The notes below the pieces were generated by a model. That model did not search any database. It saw only the letters and a program-made list of their open reading frames with translations, and was not told the DNA's origin. The translations under genes and the position numbers were made by a program. A stretch of DNA of 64,000 nt from Streptomyces albipurpureus (GTDB lineage: Bacteria > Actinomycetota > Actinomycetes > Streptomycetales > Streptomycetaceae): the NCBI RefSeq assembly GCF_023701525.1, contig NZ_JAMQAW010000042.1:1-64000 (forward strand), given 5' to 3'. Below are positions 34,710-44,052 of the stretch, in pieces. Positions within the stretch are counted from its first letter, which is position 1, and each line of letters starts with the position of its first letter.

Positions 34710-34998
34710 CCCTCATGACGCCCCCGATCCTGCGACCGCGGGCGAGTACGAATCGCAAGGTCACCCGGTAGCGGGTTCGCACCACAACGATCAACGTTCC
34801 GGCGGCCGAGGCGGGTTGCACGACCGTCCGAAAACGCCGGAGGCAACCACTCTCTCGTAAGGCATCAGGGGCCAGGAGCCCACAGGAGTCCTTCCGGTGC
34901 CCATACAACCACCCCGCCACCCACCCACGACGCAAAGCCCCGCAACTCCCGCCCGGGCTGATCTGGAACCGCCTCCTCACCAATTGGGAGAACACAGC

Positions 34999-36129
34999 AT
35001 GACCAGGCAGGCCCGCAGCATCGTCCGGGAGACCATCAAGCCCGAGTACAGCCGGTACACGCCGACCAACGGAGAGAAGCCCGACGGCGCCGGCTTCGGC
35101 GTTGACGGCTGGCTGTTCGCGCTGCCCGGCGAGACACTTAGCGGAATCCGGTTCCCGCAGGCCACGTACGCCGCCTTCCAGGTGAGCGAGCGCGGCGCGC
35201 TGTTCTGGAGGGTGCGAGAGGTGGGGGGCGAGCGCAGGCAGTTCGGTTCCGACAGCACGACCCGTAAGGGCGCGGTCGCGCTCGCGGTCGCGCACGTGGC
35301 CACCCAGCGCGAGAAGACCGCGCCAGCAACTCGTGACCCGGGCGCCCGTGCGCGCGGTGCCGCGTGGCGCCTGGTCGCCGAGGGTGGCGAGTGTTCCCAG
35401 GTGTCGGCCACCATGACCGAACGGCTAGAGCGGATGCGTGCGGGCCAACTCGCCGCCCTGCCGACCGTCGCGGAAATCCGGATGGCGTACCCGCTCGCCG
35501 GTGGGGGCGCCACGCTGCGGCTCATGACCGCCGAGGGCAGCACGACCGAACGCCACACGATCCCGCTCACGGAGCGGGGCGCGGCCGGTCGGGAGAACGA
35601 CCCCGCCGGTATCTACCTGGACGCCATCACCGACGGCGCGAACACGGAAGGACTGTTGATCGCGGCCGGATGGCACCTGATGCGGCTTGGATTCAACTAC
35701 GCGCGCGGCGCGGCCTGGGCGCCGTACACCGGAAGGGCCATCAGCGAGGCGCAGTGGAAGGACTGGACGCCGATGCTGCCCGAGTGGCACCGGTGGCCGC
35801 ACACAGTACGCGTTGCCATCACAGCCACGACTGAACATCTCGCCTACATAGACCGCGCGTACGGTCCAGTCCCGGAACTTCGGGACCTTCCGACCGGCGT
35901 GAGCGCGCACCCGTCCGGACCGCGTTCCTGGCAGATCTGCTACGCCAACCGCCGGTTCTGGCAGCTCTCCTACCAGCCCCGGATGGGCGGCGACGTGTGG
36001 ACCCTGTACGCCGACCCGGCCCGTGCCAAGTCCCTCGCCCGGGCTGCGAGCGCCGGTGAACTCCTCGCCACCATCCCTGCCCGTGACGCGGAAGCGCGGG
36101 CCCGCGTGGCGGCGCGCAAGGGCCACTGA
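34999..36129 (+). CDS. Unknown protein, 376 aa
   Basis: GGGAGA before the ATG. Three regions: beta-rich 25-100 (GIRFPQATYAAFQVSERGAL), middle 140-250 (IRMAYPLAGGGATLRLMTAE), helical-aromatic end (WHLMRLGFNYARGAAWAPY, SWQICYANRRFWQLSYQPRM). Soluble. No catalytic motif recognised. The long opposite-strand reading frame is a shadow of this gene. Confidence 0.65.
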   Translation: MTRQARSIVRETIKPEYSRYTPTNGEKPDGAGFGVDGWLFALPGETLSGIRFPQATYAAFQVSERGALFWRVREVGGERRQFGSDSTTRKGAVALAVAHVATQREKTAPATRDPGARARGAAWRLVAEGGECSQVSATMTERLERMRAGQLAALPTVAEIRMAYPLAGGGATLRLMTAEGSTTERHTIPLTERGAAGRENDPAGIYLDAITDGANTEGLLIAAGWHLMRLGFNYARGAAWAPYTGRAISEAQWKDWTPMLPEWHRWPHTVRVAITATTEHLAYIDRAYGPVPELRDLPTGVSAHPSGPRSWQICYANRRFWQLSYQPRMGGDVWTLYADPARAKSLARAASAGELLATIPARDAEARARVAARKGH

Positions 36130-36130
36130 G

Positions 36131-36325
36131 ATGGGATCCGACGCGGCGACGGTCGCGATCATCGTGGCGCGCGGCCGGTTGGTCCGGCACCGCACGGCCA
36201 GCATGTGTCCTCGGGGAATGGGCGAGTTCTTCGGCGCCGTCGACACCCTGGTCACCGCACCCGGCGGTCCGACGACCAGACCAGCAGAGAGATGTGAGGA
36301 ACACGAACATGCTTGCAACTCCTGA
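36131..36325 (+). CDS. Possible small protein, 64 aa
   Basis: ATG one base past the upstream stop, no clear ribosome site. MGSDAATVAIIVARGRLVRH, later RCEEHEHACNS with Cys/His. Overlaps the next gene by 17 bases. Plausible by coupling only. Confidence 0.35.
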   Translation: MGSDAATVAIIVARGRLVRHRTASMCPRGMGEFFGAVDTLVTAPGGPTTRPAERCEEHEHACNS

Positions 36326-36551
36326 GCGAGTCCGAGGTGACGGCGGCCAGAACGAGATCCTTGTCTGGCACAGGCCCGTCGGTCGTATCGTCAATGAGTT
36401 CCAGCCCATCACCTGCTCCGACGGTGACGGCATTGTCTTCCCGGCACCGAAGCAGGATGTCCCGCTGGACCTCGACCGGCCCGGCGAACGGTGGTGCACC
36501 GACTGCAGCACCCTCACTGCTGACCCACGGAAGCGCAGGAGCAACCGATGA
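36309..36551 (+). CDS. Unknown small protein, 80 aa
   Basis: ATG chosen with GAGGA 8 bases upstream (GTG at 36294 also in frame). Beta-rich with a CTDC motif near the end (WCTDCSTLTADPRKRR). Coupled to the next gene by ATGA. Function unknown. Confidence 0.55.
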   Translation: MLATPERVRGDGGQNEILVWHRPVGRIVNEFQPITCSDGDGIVFPAPKQDVPLDLDRPGERWCTDCSTLTADPRKRRSNR

Positions 36552-37045
36552 CCGCCACCTGGCCGTTCGGTACGGACGCTGACGAACGCGATCCGCTGAC
36601 GAAACTCCGCATCCCTGTCGTCACCAGCTTCAACCCCGGCTGGAAGTACATCGCCGCCTACATCGGCGTCGACACCAGCCGCTACAGCTGGGGCAGCCGG
36701 GAACGGCCCACCGACGCCGAAGCCGCCATGCTCGCCTCCTACATCGACGAATACATCGACTACTTCCTCGGCGACCGCGAACGGCAGCGCATGCTGAAAC
36801 GCCCGCTCGATGTCGAAGGCCGCGTCGTCACCCGCGTCTTCATCAAGTACGGGCCCGCCGACTGGGGATATCGCGTCGTCACCTGGCAGCACGGTCCGCT
36901 GTTCGTGCCCGGCCCGCCCGGATCCGAATCCCGCCAGACCATAGGCCCGCTGTCTCTGGAGCAGGCCATGGACCGCGACCACGACATCTACCCGAAGCGG
37001 TGGCTGGACTGGAAGGCCGAGCACCCGGAGGTATTCCCGACGTGA
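36548..37045 (+). CDS. Unknown protein, 165 aa
   Basis: ATG overlaps the upstream stop. Helical centre (DAEAAMLASYIDEYIDYFLG), beta end (RVVTRVFIKYGPADWGYRVV). Middle gene of a coupled trio. Function unknown. Confidence 0.6.
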   Translation: MTATWPFGTDADERDPLTKLRIPVVTSFNPGWKYIAAYIGVDTSRYSWGSRERPTDAEAAMLASYIDEYIDYFLGDRERQRMLKRPLDVEGRVVTRVFIKYGPADWGYRVVTWQHGPLFVPGPPGSESRQTIGPLSLEQAMDRDHDIYPKRWLDWKAEHPEVFPT

Positions 37046-37209
37046 GCGCCCCCGACCCCGTCGACTTCATGGCCGCCCAGCCCGCCGGTGAGCTGCGCCC
37101 TAACGGCCAGCCCCGCCCGGAGTGCTCCGAGAGCGACCCATGCGAGCCCTGCTGGCAGGACCAGCAGGAGGAGGGCGACGCGATCGAGTCCAGCATGAGC
37201 CTGCGCTGA
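37042..37209 (+). CDS. Small Cys-containing protein, 55 aa
   Basis: GTG overlaps the upstream stop. Pro-rich start, then ECSESDPCEPCWQDQQ, a possible metal site. Last gene of the trio. Function unknown. Confidence 0.5.
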   Translation: MSAPDPVDFMAAQPAGELRPNGQPRPECSESDPCEPCWQDQQEEGDAIESSMSLR

Positions 37210-37484
37210 ACCCCGCCCCCAGGGCCTGCGCCTACCGGCGCGGGCGGTTGGCCTGCTTCCGCAGGACGGGCTCGGTGCGCCCCGGAGCAGGCTGACCCGA
37301 ACGACCAGCCGGCCGCCCGGTTCCTTGACCTCCGTAGAGATACTGCGTCGCAGGCGATCCCGAATGGACTGACAGGGGATCTAGTTGCGGTGGGCGGAAT
37401 CGGATAAGGCACGGGCAGCGCGCTGCAAGGCAGCGCCGGGGGCCTCACTGCCGAATCCAATACATCGTCCCCGGGGGGAACGCC
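37210..37484. promoter_or_regulatory. Leader of the PcfJ-like gene
   Basis: 275 bases without a gene. GC-rich inverted repeats after the stop (GCCTGCG...) could terminate. GGATAAGGC near 37400 offers a -10-like TAAGGC, without a convincing -35. The ribosome site GGGGGGAA lies just ahead of the next ATG. Confidence 0.3.
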
Positions 37485-39146
37485 ATGCCCGAGCGCACCG
37501 AGCACACCCTGCTCTACATCAAGTATGCCGACGACGCTCTCGCCGAGCAGGGTGCCGCCACAGTCGAAGGCGCGATCTCCGGGATGAGTCTGAGGATCCT
37601 GGCGCGGGCTCTACCTGACGGTCGGACGTCCGTCGCCGTCTCGCTCTACAGACGCGTGCACCGCATGCGCGCCTCGGGCAAGGCATTCCACTACTGGACC
37701 TCCGAGAAGCTCACGTCGATGGCCCGCACGAAAAAGGACCTCGTGGTCCTGCGCGAGATCGACCGTCGCACCGGCAAATCCACCACCCGCCATGTCTTCT
37801 CCGAGACCGTGGTCGAGTCCTGGATCCACGGACTTTCCGGGACGCTGCAGTGGTGGATGCGCAGCAACCCGCAGGCCCGCAGGCTCGAAGGACTGGAACC
37901 TGAGGGAGTCGACAACACCGTGGACCAGGCAATCGCCTTGATCCGCGAACACATCGGCGAGCTGCCGAACTGGAACGACCGCTTCCCGCTGCTCAAGGAC
38001 GACCGGCAGGATCGTCCGGCCTTCACCTACCTGCCCTATCTCGATGCCCACGACCATGCGCAGGTCGCGAAGAACCTCTTCGGCGTGCGCGCCTACCGTC
38101 GGCCGCTGACCCGCGAGATGGAGCGTTTGGACATCAGCACCCTGAACTGGTTCGCCCTGTTCCGCGGGCTGGTGCCCGTGGACTGGCTCATCGACGCCAT
38201 GCGCGCCACGAAAACAGCCGGCGGCCGCGACCTCACATCCCTGCAGCAGCGAGGCATCCGCTCGATCCTGCGCCGGACTCCGCAGCCCGTGCTGCGACGA
38301 ATCCTCAAGGAACCCGTCCACCAGGCGCGGCGCACGCTGGCCGATGCAGCCAACTGCACCGCTCACCGTCTGGCCGTCACCCGTGATCTCGACCTCCTTC
38401 CGGAGATCATCGCTGCCCGCGGGCAGCGCCGGGTTCGCGGCTCCCGTGACCTTGAGCGCCTGGTTCGGGACCTGCCCGCAATCGAACGATGGCACGACCC
38501 CCGGGGCCACACGGCCCGGCGCGTCATCGTTGAGGAGATCTGTGCCCTTCGTCAGATGGAGGACTACAACCGCGAGATCCGGCTGCTTCCCGAAGGCACG
38601 GCTCAGGTCGCTGACTGGTACCTCTGGAAAGACGAAGCGTTCCGCGTACGGGCGTTGGGTCTGATCGAGAACCGTCGGCGCGAGCTGATGGCTGCCTTCG
38701 ATCGTGAGCGCCACGAACGCGAGGAGGACCGCCGCCTCGAGCGGATAGCGAGGCAAGCCCAGCGCCACACATGGGCGCTGCAGACGGCCGCGCTGCTGGA
38801 TGGCCGGGAAGCAGCCCCAGGTCTGAACCTTGTCGTCGCCCGTGATGCCGAGACGCTCTCGCGCTGGGGCGCGATGCTCAACAACTGCATCGGCGGGTAC
38901 GCCGGCGAGCTGGAGCTGGATGTGTTTGCTGCTGTCTGCGATGCGGACGGCCGCGTGCTTCTGAACCTTCAGATCACGCAGTCGCACGGTGTAGAGCAGA
39001 TCCTCGGCAAGTACAACCGCGACGCCGTGCGTGAGCTCGGCGAAGCGGCCCAGCAGGTCGTCGACGGGCTGGGCGCCATGGAAGTCGGCTTCCACTCGGA
39101 TGCTCTGGGCATGGACGGGCTCCGGCTGCCCCAGAGAACTCACTGA
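37485..39146 (+). CDS. PcfJ-like protein
   Basis: 553 aa. The C-terminal 130 residues match the PcfJ domain layout: LNLVVARDAETLSRWGAMLN, NCIGGYAGELELDVFAAVCD, ADGRVLLNLQI, then QILGKYNRDAV. PcfJ is named from the Enterococcus conjugative plasmid pCF10, and similar proteins are common on plasmids and phages (established), but the biochemical role is unknown. The N-terminal 400 residues are helical and basic. Followed by a strong terminator, so a single-gene unit. Confidence 0.8.
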   Translation: MPERTEHTLLYIKYADDALAEQGAATVEGAISGMSLRILARALPDGRTSVAVSLYRRVHRMRASGKAFHYWTSEKLTSMARTKKDLVVLREIDRRTGKSTTRHVFSETVVESWIHGLSGTLQWWMRSNPQARRLEGLEPEGVDNTVDQAIALIREHIGELPNWNDRFPLLKDDRQDRPAFTYLPYLDAHDHAQVAKNLFGVRAYRRPLTREMERLDISTLNWFALFRGLVPVDWLIDAMRATKTAGGRDLTSLQQRGIRSILRRTPQPVLRRILKEPVHQARRTLADAANCTAHRLAVTRDLDLLPEIIAARGQRRVRGSRDLERLVRDLPAIERWHDPRGHTARRVIVEEICALRQMEDYNREIRLLPEGTAQVADWYLWKDEAFRVRALGLIENRRRELMAAFDRERHEREEDRRLERIARQAQRHTWALQTAALLDGREAAPGLNLVVARDAETLSRWGAMLNNCIGGYAGELELDVFAAVCDADGRVLLNLQITQSHGVEQILGKYNRDAVRELGEAAQQVVDGLGAMEVGFHSDALGMDGLRLPQRTH

Positions 39147-39161
39147 CACAAATTTCTACAC

Positions 39162-39199
39162 GGACCTCGACCTGATGTTCCGGCATCAGGTCGGGGTCC
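39162..39199 (+). terminator. Strong terminator after the PcfJ-like gene
   Basis: GGACCTCGACCTGATG and CATCAGGTCGGGGTCC form a 16-bp stem with one T-G pair, followed by TTCTCTT. Confidence 0.75.
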
Positions 39200-39407
39200 T
39201 TCTCTTGCCCTGCGAAATACCGCAGGAGCACGTCGAATTGGCATACGTCGGAGCGAATGGCTGTCAATGAGATGGTCTACCGGGCTATCCGGCGGCGGCG
39301 GCGCTGCCTGGAGCAGGTCGCCGACAACTCTGCTCCTGCGGTCGGGCGGTGAGTCCTATGCGCTTGTCCCTGCAATCACCACTGAACCACCCATAGGAGG
39401 CTCCGTC

Positions 39408-39932
39408 ATGCCCGATGTATCCGAATACACGCCCCGCAGTGTTTACATGCTGGAGCCACATGCGGCTCACGCGATCGCCGAAAGCGGATACATCCCGATC
39501 GAAGCCATCGTCGAGCGCGTCTACGGTAAGCCGTACAGCTCGCTGCGCGGATGCCAGCGGGACGACGAACACATTGGCAATGACAGTGTGAAGCTGTACG
39601 AACTCGCCTCCGACGAGGACTACCTGGAGGCACTCGGAGACCTCGACGACGCCGAGATGTATCTGGGCCGGGACTCCCGCACCGGCGAGGGCGTGCTCAA
39701 GACCGGCATGACTGAGCTGTACTACTGGCTGAGCATCCGCGTCGCTGACGAGAACACACCAGCCACTGTCGAGGCCAACCCACCGCCGACCCAAGACCTT
39801 GAGAACGCCGTGTTCGAGGACCGGTTCTTCGCCGATCGCGCCTTCTCTCCGTCGCTGAGACTGGTTCTCGGCGACCTCATCCGCCGCGGCGAGCTGCCGC
39901 GCGGCGACTACCTGTTCCGGCACTGGTGGTGA
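39408..39932 (+). CDS. Unknown acidic protein, 174 aa
   Basis: TAGGAGG before the ATG. Helical, acidic (DEDYLEALGDLDDAEMYLGR), C-terminal region FSPSLRLVLGDLIRRGELP. Soluble. Function unknown. Confidence 0.6.
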   Translation: MPDVSEYTPRSVYMLEPHAAHAIAESGYIPIEAIVERVYGKPYSSLRGCQRDDEHIGNDSVKLYELASDEDYLEALGDLDDAEMYLGRDSRTGEGVLKTGMTELYYWLSIRVADENTPATVEANPPPTQDLENAVFEDRFFADRAFSPSLRLVLGDLIRRGELPRGDYLFRHWW

Positions 39933-40141
39933 CCGAGAGGAAAGAGGTGTCCGAGTAATTTGGCAGCAATAGCGGCGCTGTTCGAAATCATGCAGGACGG
40001 CTTTTTGGGACTCTTGCCAAGTATGAAACAAAATGCGGAAAGCGTGTGACGCGGAACACCCGAACCAGTTCGATGTACTCGCATCGACCACCCTGAAGTT
40101 ACTCGTATGTGGATACGAGTTGATGTGGGAGAGAGCTACCT

Positions 40142-40719
40142 CTGAGCAGATACGGAAGCAGGCGTACCGTGCGTGAGGCGATCATCGCGGAACTGGAAAT
40201 GGAGGGACGCAACCCGAACTCCTACAATGTCCCCGGGATCTTGCGGGACGCCTTCGACGACCTCGGCCCCGGATACCGGTACGGGTAGGGAGCCGAAAGC
40301 GAGGAGAAATGACTCCGGGCCGTGGAAGTGCGCCGGCGCCCGTTCCAAGCGGGCGACATGGTGCGCGTCGTCGTCAGGACGAAAGGCGAGACCGCCGAGC
40401 ATCACTATGGCAGGATCACGCAGTCGCGGAAGGCCAACGGTGGCCTCTACCGAGGGCCACCGGTCAAGCCGCACTTCGACTACGTCGAACTGGAGCACTG
40501 CCACAGGAGCGGGTGGCTGGGTCCTTTCATGAAGTCATGATCGTCCACAAGGGCAGCGGCCAGCGGGTACGGCTGTGTGCGGCGTGCTTCGACGACGGCG
40601 AAGTGGCAGCCCATGGGCGCAACAGTCAGCAGACCATCACCGGGCCGGCCAGCCGCGAGGCCGCCCCGAAACGCCAGCGCCGGGAAACGGCCCCGAGATC
40701 CCCCCGCACCTGTTGCTGA
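40142..40719 (+). pseudogene. Decayed paralogue of the 12244-13056 gene
   Basis: CTG stands where the intact copy has its TTG start, behind GGGAGAG. The reading continues RYGSRRTVREAIIAELEMEG, then hits TAG and TGA within 12 codons, then resumes in the same frame as GDMVRVVVRTKG, SRKANGGLYRGPPVKPHFDY and LEHCHRSGWLGPFMKS. The middle zinc-ribbon start is deleted, and MIVHKGSGQRVRLCAACFDD follows in another frame. The TGA aligns with a Trp of the intact protein. Clear duplication and decay. Confidence 0.8.
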
Positions 40720-40734
40720 TGAAAGGCGGGCCCC

Positions 40735-41508
40735 GTGCCCCAAAATCCCACACCTGCTGCTGCGGGTGACACGAAGGCTTCCGATCACTTCCAGAGCGAC
40801 TTCGCTGAGGCGACGCTGAAGGCAGTGCGCGAGGACGGGCTTTACCGGCACGTCGAGTTCGCGGCCCCGAAGTCGATGAGCCACCTGATCTTGGTGACGT
40901 GGCCATACAACTTGCTGGTTGCCGGGTCGCACGGGTCGTTCCACTTCGAGCGGTTCGGTCCCGACACTGAGGACATGTTCGCTTGGCTGCGCGGTATCCG
41001 CGTCGAGCCGGACCGCTGGGCGTCCAAGCTGGTCAACGGCCGGTCGTCGGTCGCGGAGTACGACCGCAGCCGGATGATCACCACCATCAAGGAGCGGGTC
41101 GCCGAAGCGATCGAGAACGACTGGGCCCCGGAGGGCCTGGAGCACGCAGTCCGCCAGGAGATCCTTGGTAGCCACCGGCTGGATATGAAGGACACCGCGT
41201 TCCAGCTCCTCAGCGGCTTCGAGCACGGCGGGAAATACGAGGCGAAGTGCGAGTGCGGCAAGCAGGTGGAGCGCGACTCCTATGGCGCGGCACTGACGTG
41301 GCGGTCCCTCGGCCACGACCTGAACGGCCTGGGTGGCGGCCACGACGTGGAGATCCGGCAGACGGCTGGGTTCGACTTCGATGACCTCTCGGAGTGGGAC
41401 GTCGACAAGCTGTCCTACCCGTTCGTCTACCAGTGCCACGCGGCTTCGTGGGCTATCGGTCAGTACGACGCGGCGTCGAAGCCGGTGGCGGCACGAGCGC
41501 CCCGATGA
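40735..41508 (+). CDS. Unknown protein, 257 aa
   Basis: GTG after AAAGGCGGG. Beta-alpha layout (YRHVEFAAPKSMSHLILVTW, MITTIKERVAEAIENDW), with KCECGKQV in the C-half, a possible half zinc site. Resembles phage-borne proteins of unknown role in size and composition only. Coupled to the next ORF by ATGA. Confidence 0.6.
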   Translation: MPQNPTPAAAGDTKASDHFQSDFAEATLKAVREDGLYRHVEFAAPKSMSHLILVTWPYNLLVAGSHGSFHFERFGPDTEDMFAWLRGIRVEPDRWASKLVNGRSSVAEYDRSRMITTIKERVAEAIENDWAPEGLEHAVRQEILGSHRLDMKDTAFQLLSGFEHGGKYEAKCECGKQVERDSYGAALTWRSLGHDLNGLGGGHDVEIRQTAGFDFDDLSEWDVDKLSYPFVYQCHAASWAIGQYDAASKPVAARAPR

Positions 41509-41591
41509 CGCGGGAGCAGCGGACAAAGCGTCTCGCTGATCTCCGAGCCCGAATGGCTGCCCACAAGGTGGTTTCTTCAGCGGCCCGCTGA
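41505..41591 (+). CDS. 28-aa coupled micro-ORF
   Basis: ATG overlaps the upstream stop (ATGA), and its own TGA overlaps the next ATG (TGATG). Basic helix: MTREQRTKRLADLRARMAAH. Double coupling suggests real translation. Confidence 0.45.
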   Translation: MTREQRTKRLADLRARMAAHKVVSSAAR

Positions 41592-42216
41592 TGAGCCTGC
41601 CGCTGAACCGCCCGATCGTGTTCGCGATCTCGGAACCAGGCGCGATTACCCCGCGTGGCGATGACCACCGGGAGCCGGTCCGCGTGTGGCAGGCCTGCGC
41701 GATCGAGTTAGTACTGCCGAACGTCGCCGAGCTGGAGGCGCAGGCCGAGAAGATCGCCGCTTTCTGCGCACAGCGCGCGGAGTACGTCAGCAACCTGCGG
41801 TCGTTCGCTGAGGGTGGCGGGCACGACTACTACCGGTGGATGGGTCACGCGGAGGCGCGGCGTCAACTGTCGCAGTCGCTGGGTCTGCCAGTGGCGTGGC
41901 CCGCCGAGGACCAGACCGCCCCTGCCGTGGGCGACGATTCCTACGAGGCAGCGGTTTCCCGTGACCTGTCGGTCCCGTATACGGACGACGGCCCCCGTCC
42001 GAGCTTTAGCCCGGAGCTGCTCGCCATGGTCGCGGCCGGGTCGCGTACCCCGGGTGCCGACCTGAGGACGACCCGGAGGCCGAGCAGCTCGTCACCCGCA
42101 CCCGCAGCAAGGCCAAAGTCCTCGGTGGCCACACCGTCGTCGTATGGGTCGACGGGCACAGTGCGGCCATCAATCTCACGCACGTCGACCCGCGCCTGGC
42201 CGAGGTGACGTCGTGA
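41591..42216 (+). pseudogene. Unknown protein with late frameshift
   Basis: ATG overlaps the micro-ORF stop. Good coding sense for about 155 aa (VWQACAIELVLPNVAELEAQ, YYRWMGHAEARRQLSQSLGL). Near 42060 the frame becomes Ser/Pro-rich. The other frame continues as EDDPEAEQLVTRTRSKAKVL and VVVWVDGHSAAINLTHVD to TGA 42214-42216, which overlaps the next GTG. One-base indel likely. Function unknown. Confidence 0.55.
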
Positions 42217-42540
42217 CTGCCGCCGACATGGAGCGCTTCGACGTCTCGCTCGACGTGCTGGTCGCCCGCGCTGACGCGTACACCGTCGCAAACGCTGCCA
42301 AGCGCCGGGCTGAGGCCACGGCGGAGAACCGGTGCCTGTTCTGCGAATCCGACTCGATCGACACCGCTTTCGCGTCCTACGGACCTGGTCAAGAAGATCA
42401 GGGAGCAGCGAATGCAAAGCAGGGAAGCGGCCCCTGTGCGCCGCCTCGCACTCAAGGAGCCCCCTGCGATGATCCAAGTCGGACAGAACTCACGACGCCG
42501 CATCCTCACCGGGGCCGTATGCATCAGGGCGCTGGGGTAG
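42213..42540 (+). pseudogene. Unknown small protein with frameshift
   Basis: GTG overlaps the corrected upstream stop. Reads RFDVSLDVLVARADAYTVAN and NRCLFCESDSIDTAF, with a CxxC. Near 42382 the sense moves to another frame (DLVKKIREQRMQSREAAPV) that ends at TAG 42538-42540. Meets the next gene tail to tail. Confidence 0.5.
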
Positions 42541-42800
42541 GAGCGATCCGATCTCACCCTGCGACGCGCTGCCTCAGCCGTCTCCTGCTCTGCGAGCATT
42601 GCGAACACCGTCGCGCTGGCGTCGATGGCGGCGGCCAGGTCGAGCCGGTACACCCCGTACCGCTCATCCACCGACGTGCGCAGCGCGTGTCACCTCTCGG
42701 CGGTGGCATCGGTGAGGTTCGCGGAGACCACCGACAGAGCTTCGTCAGCCGCCGGCGTGATCGGCTTCTCGACGCCGTTGACGTTGTAAGTACGCGTCAC
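42540..42800 (-). pseudogene. Minus-strand gene with internal TGA
   Basis: GTG start 9 bases after GAGG, next to the end of the 44052 gene. Reads VTRTYNVNGVEKPITPAADE, stops at TGA (42690-42692) in AER-stop-HALRT, and continues in the same frame as DERYGVYRLDLAAAIDASAT and FAMLAEQETAEAARRRV. Probably a TGG-to-TGA nonsense change. The exact 3' end is uncertain. Function unknown. Confidence 0.45.
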
Positions 42801-42825
42801 CCGCCGGTCGCCTCGGCCCGCGCCC

Positions 42826-44052
42826 TCATCCGGGCGCGCCGAGGTGGCCCCGGGACGGTGACAGGTGCGGCCGGGTCGCGGTGCAGCAACCGGCCCATGC
42901 GCCAGGCTCGGCGGCAGTTACCGTGCGGTCGGCGTCTGCGAGGCCGGGGCCGAACGGCTCCGGCTCCTGCGCGCCCTGCCCGGCGCAGCCGCCGTCGGTG
43001 GCGGCCGGCCGGTCCTCGCCGGTCTCCTCAGGCGTAGCGGCGGCGACGGACGGCGTCCACTCGGGAAGCGTCTCGCCGCACTCCATGGCGTCAGCGTGAT
43101 CGCGGACGATGTCCCGGACGCTGCCCGCGTACGGCGCGTCATTGGTCACCGAACAGACGCCGATGCGCGTGCCGTCCGGCGCGATGACCAGCCAGAGCCC
43201 GTCTTCGCCGCCCTCCTTCGACACCATGTAGACAGCACCGCGGACCACCGCGTTCCAGCTGCTGGGGCTGACCTGCTTCACCGTCACGCGACGCTTGCCC
43301 TGACCCATGACGATCTCCTGCGGGCCGTGCTGTGACATGACGAGACCGTCATCGCGGCGGTCATCCACCACCACCTGCCGCTCCTCGGCCTCCTGCTCGC
43401 TCCGCGCCCACTCGGCCGCCCGCGCCTGCTCGGCCTGCGCTTCCCACTCCGCCTGCTCCGCCGCAAGCCGCTCCCGCGTGGCCTCCATCTCCTTGGCCCA
43501 CTGCTCGACCTGCCGCATCTGCGCGGCGCGACGGCGCTTCTCCTCCACCCCGTTCGGCAGCGGAGTAAGGCGCCTGGCCTGGTCCCGTGCCGTCTGCTTG
43601 CTGGTCCGGCCGGTGTGGTGGACACGCACCCGCGCCCAGTAGGCGGTCCGACAGTCCGCGTGCAGCAGATCGGGGGCGGCGGTGCACCAACGGTGTGCGG
43701 TGACGCCGTCGGGGGTGACCGTGACAGGCCCGCGCCGACCGGCGCGGGGCACCGCGATGTAGCCGCCGGACGCCAGTAGCCCGACCAGGGCGGCCCGCAC
43801 CCGGCGCCCCTGGCCTTCACGGCGGCGAACGATCCCGGACGTGTCCGTGTGCAGGTCTCCCGCGTACGTGGCAGCCAGGACGTCGGCCAGCCCTGCGCAC
43901 CAGCCCATCCGGGGCAGTTCGGTTCGAGCGTTGCTCTCATCGAGCCATTGCTCCGCGCTTTTGCTCTCCACCTCTGCACCGGCGGTTGCGGCGAGCATGG
44001 TGACAGCCTTTCGAGCGGTGCCGCTGGTCCGCGCAGCACCTGGCGTGGCCAC
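42826..44052 (-). CDS. Unknown protein with winged-helix-like N-half and coiled coil, 408 aa
   Basis: GTG start abuts the upstream TAG. Residues about 45-130 resemble a winged helix (MGWCAGLADVLAATYAGDLH, RVRAALVGLLASGGYIAVPR). Residues about 175-235 are a charged coiled coil (RQVEQWAKEMEATRERLAAE). A beta region follows (KRRVTVKQVSPSSWNAVVRG). The last 25 residues may be frame-shifted: another frame yields a neat end overlapping the next GTG. Late gene of the partition operon. Function unknown. Confidence 0.6.
   Translation of the reverse strand: MATPGAARTSGTARKAVTMLAATAGAEVESKSAEQWLDESNARTELPRMGWCAGLADVLAATYAGDLHTDTSGIVRRREGQGRRVRAALVGLLASGGYIAVPRAGRRGPVTVTPDGVTAHRWCTAAPDLLHADCRTAYWARVRVHHTGRTSKQTARDQARRLTPLPNGVEEKRRRAAQMRQVEQWAKEMEATRERLAAEQAEWEAQAEQARAAEWARSEQEAEERQVVVDDRRDDGLVMSQHGPQEIVMGQGKRRVTVKQVSPSSWNAVVRGAVYMVSKEGGEDGLWLVIAPDGTRIGVCSVTNDAPYAGSVRDIVRDHADAMECGETLPEWTPSVAAATPEETGEDRPAATDGGCAGQGAQEPEPFGPGLADADRTVTAAEPGAWAGCCTATRPHLSPSRGHLGAPG

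Noticed and set aside
40250-42692. TGA read as Trp (recoding)
   Set aside because: Two in-frame TGA codons fall at likely Trp positions, but one neighbour is TAG and intact genes of the window use TGG freely. Nonsense mutation is simpler.
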